In this document: positions 63,571 to 64,000 of the stretch, one piece after another | Position numbering within the stretch: the first letter of the stretch is position 1 | How the letters are laid out: each line of letters opens with the position of its first letter | Assembly: GCA_003116995.1 (NCBI GenBank) | Contig: BDSL01000004.1 | Coordinates: 248,001-312,000 of the forward strand | DNA from: Yamagishiella unicocca | Taxonomy: Eukaryota; Chlorophyta; Chlorophyceae; Chlamydomonadales; Volvocaceae | Direction: 5' to 3' | DNA length: 64,000 nucleotides | Translations under genes and position numbers: made by a program | The notes under the pieces: generated by a model | Database searches by the model: none | What the model was told of the DNA's origin: nothing | What the model saw: the letters and a program-made list of their open reading frames with translations, nothing else

Positions 63571-64000
63571 ATGCCTGAAAGCGATGAGGAGTCTGTCAGC
63601 GACTCGGAGGAGGAATACTCGTCGGAGGTAAGTGGTGGTGCTTACGAAATTGAATGCCAAGCTGTTATGGCGGCCCGCAAACAGCCTAAAAGATGTAGCC
63701 CACGACTCACCAACGGGACTGAGGTTGTTTCCGGATAGCGATACGTGCCAACAGCTCAGCAACTCGGCAACACCCAATGTCTGAATTTCGCGGCAAATGC
63801 GAGGGGCAGCTTGTGCGACAGCACAGCGATACCTGCAGGGATGATGTAAGCTACAAATGAGACTTGGTGGTTACATAGGCTGTCCGCTGTAAAAGCTGTG
63901 GACCTGCCCTACCCGTCCTTACCCGTCGCTGACAGTTACTGTGCCCCCGGCAGGAGTCATCGGGCAGCGGCGAGTACAGCAGCAGCTCGGTGTCTGGCGA
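63571..64000 (+). CDS. 5' end of an acidic, Ser-rich protein gene
   Basis: The ATG at 63571 opens a 19-codon exon (MPESDEESVSDSEEEYSSE) ending in a consensus donor GTAAGT at 63628. The next exon starts after CAG at 63954 (ESSGSGEYSSSSVSG...) in the same phase and runs off the right edge. Casein-kinase-2-like Ser/Glu/Asp clusters are typical of the N-termini of nuclear proteins, but no family can be named. Confidence 0.6.

Overview
This is a window of nuclear DNA from a green alga of the Chlamydomonas/Volvox kind. The evidence is GC-rich coding sequence, many short GT-AG introns per gene, long Ala/Gly/Gln/Pro runs in proteins, TGTAA-type poly(A) signals, a Chlamydomonas-type (CCCTAAAA) telomere-like stretch inside an intron, and an OPR-type organellar RNA-binding gene. 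No prokaryotic, organellar, rRNA or tRNA features were seen. Exon boundaries were worked out by hand from splice sites, phase continuity and protein-family conservation. For seven genes every coding exon joins in phase.

Layout from left to right: (1) an OPR-type gene on the minus strand, cut by the left edge (1-2030). (2) A 15-exon gamma-glutamyltransferase on the minus strand (4649-10601), with repeat-rich introns. (3) A gene-poor stretch (10.6-16.3 kb) with one doubtful ORF and a perfect 617-bp tandem duplication (14566-15799). (4) An 8-exon thioredoxin-fold peroxiredoxin-like gene on the minus strand (16362-18800), divergent from an intronless F-box-like gene on the plus strand (19018-19884). 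(5) A SANBR/KIAA1841-type BTB protein on the plus strand (20928-26491). (6) An unrecognised 3-exon gene on the minus strand (29193-31395). (7) SEC13 on the minus strand (32893-34492), divergent by 215 bp from a 13-exon protein kinase-PP2C fusion on the plus strand (34708-40900). (8) A TPR/ankyrin/poly-Gln/MYND zinc-finger protein on the minus strand (42497-48652). (9) A giant leucine-rich-repeat/acidic/coiled-coil protein on the plus strand (50199-63052). (10) The 5' end of an acidic, Ser-rich protein gene (63571 to the right edge).

The genes are unrelated housekeeping and regulatory functions: COPII/nuclear-pore scaffold, glutathione turnover, redox, signalling, organelle RNA and chromatin-like scaffolds. 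They are not a gene cluster. The most interesting material is the giant protein (three copies of a P-aromatic-x-W-D...H-P-x-N module, SUMO-interaction-like motifs, a 21-nt microexon, a ladder of four identical splice donors and a one-base frame slip in a CAG tract), the algal SANBR relative, three GC-AG introns, and two families of short repeats found in the introns of several genes, one of them often close to splice sites.
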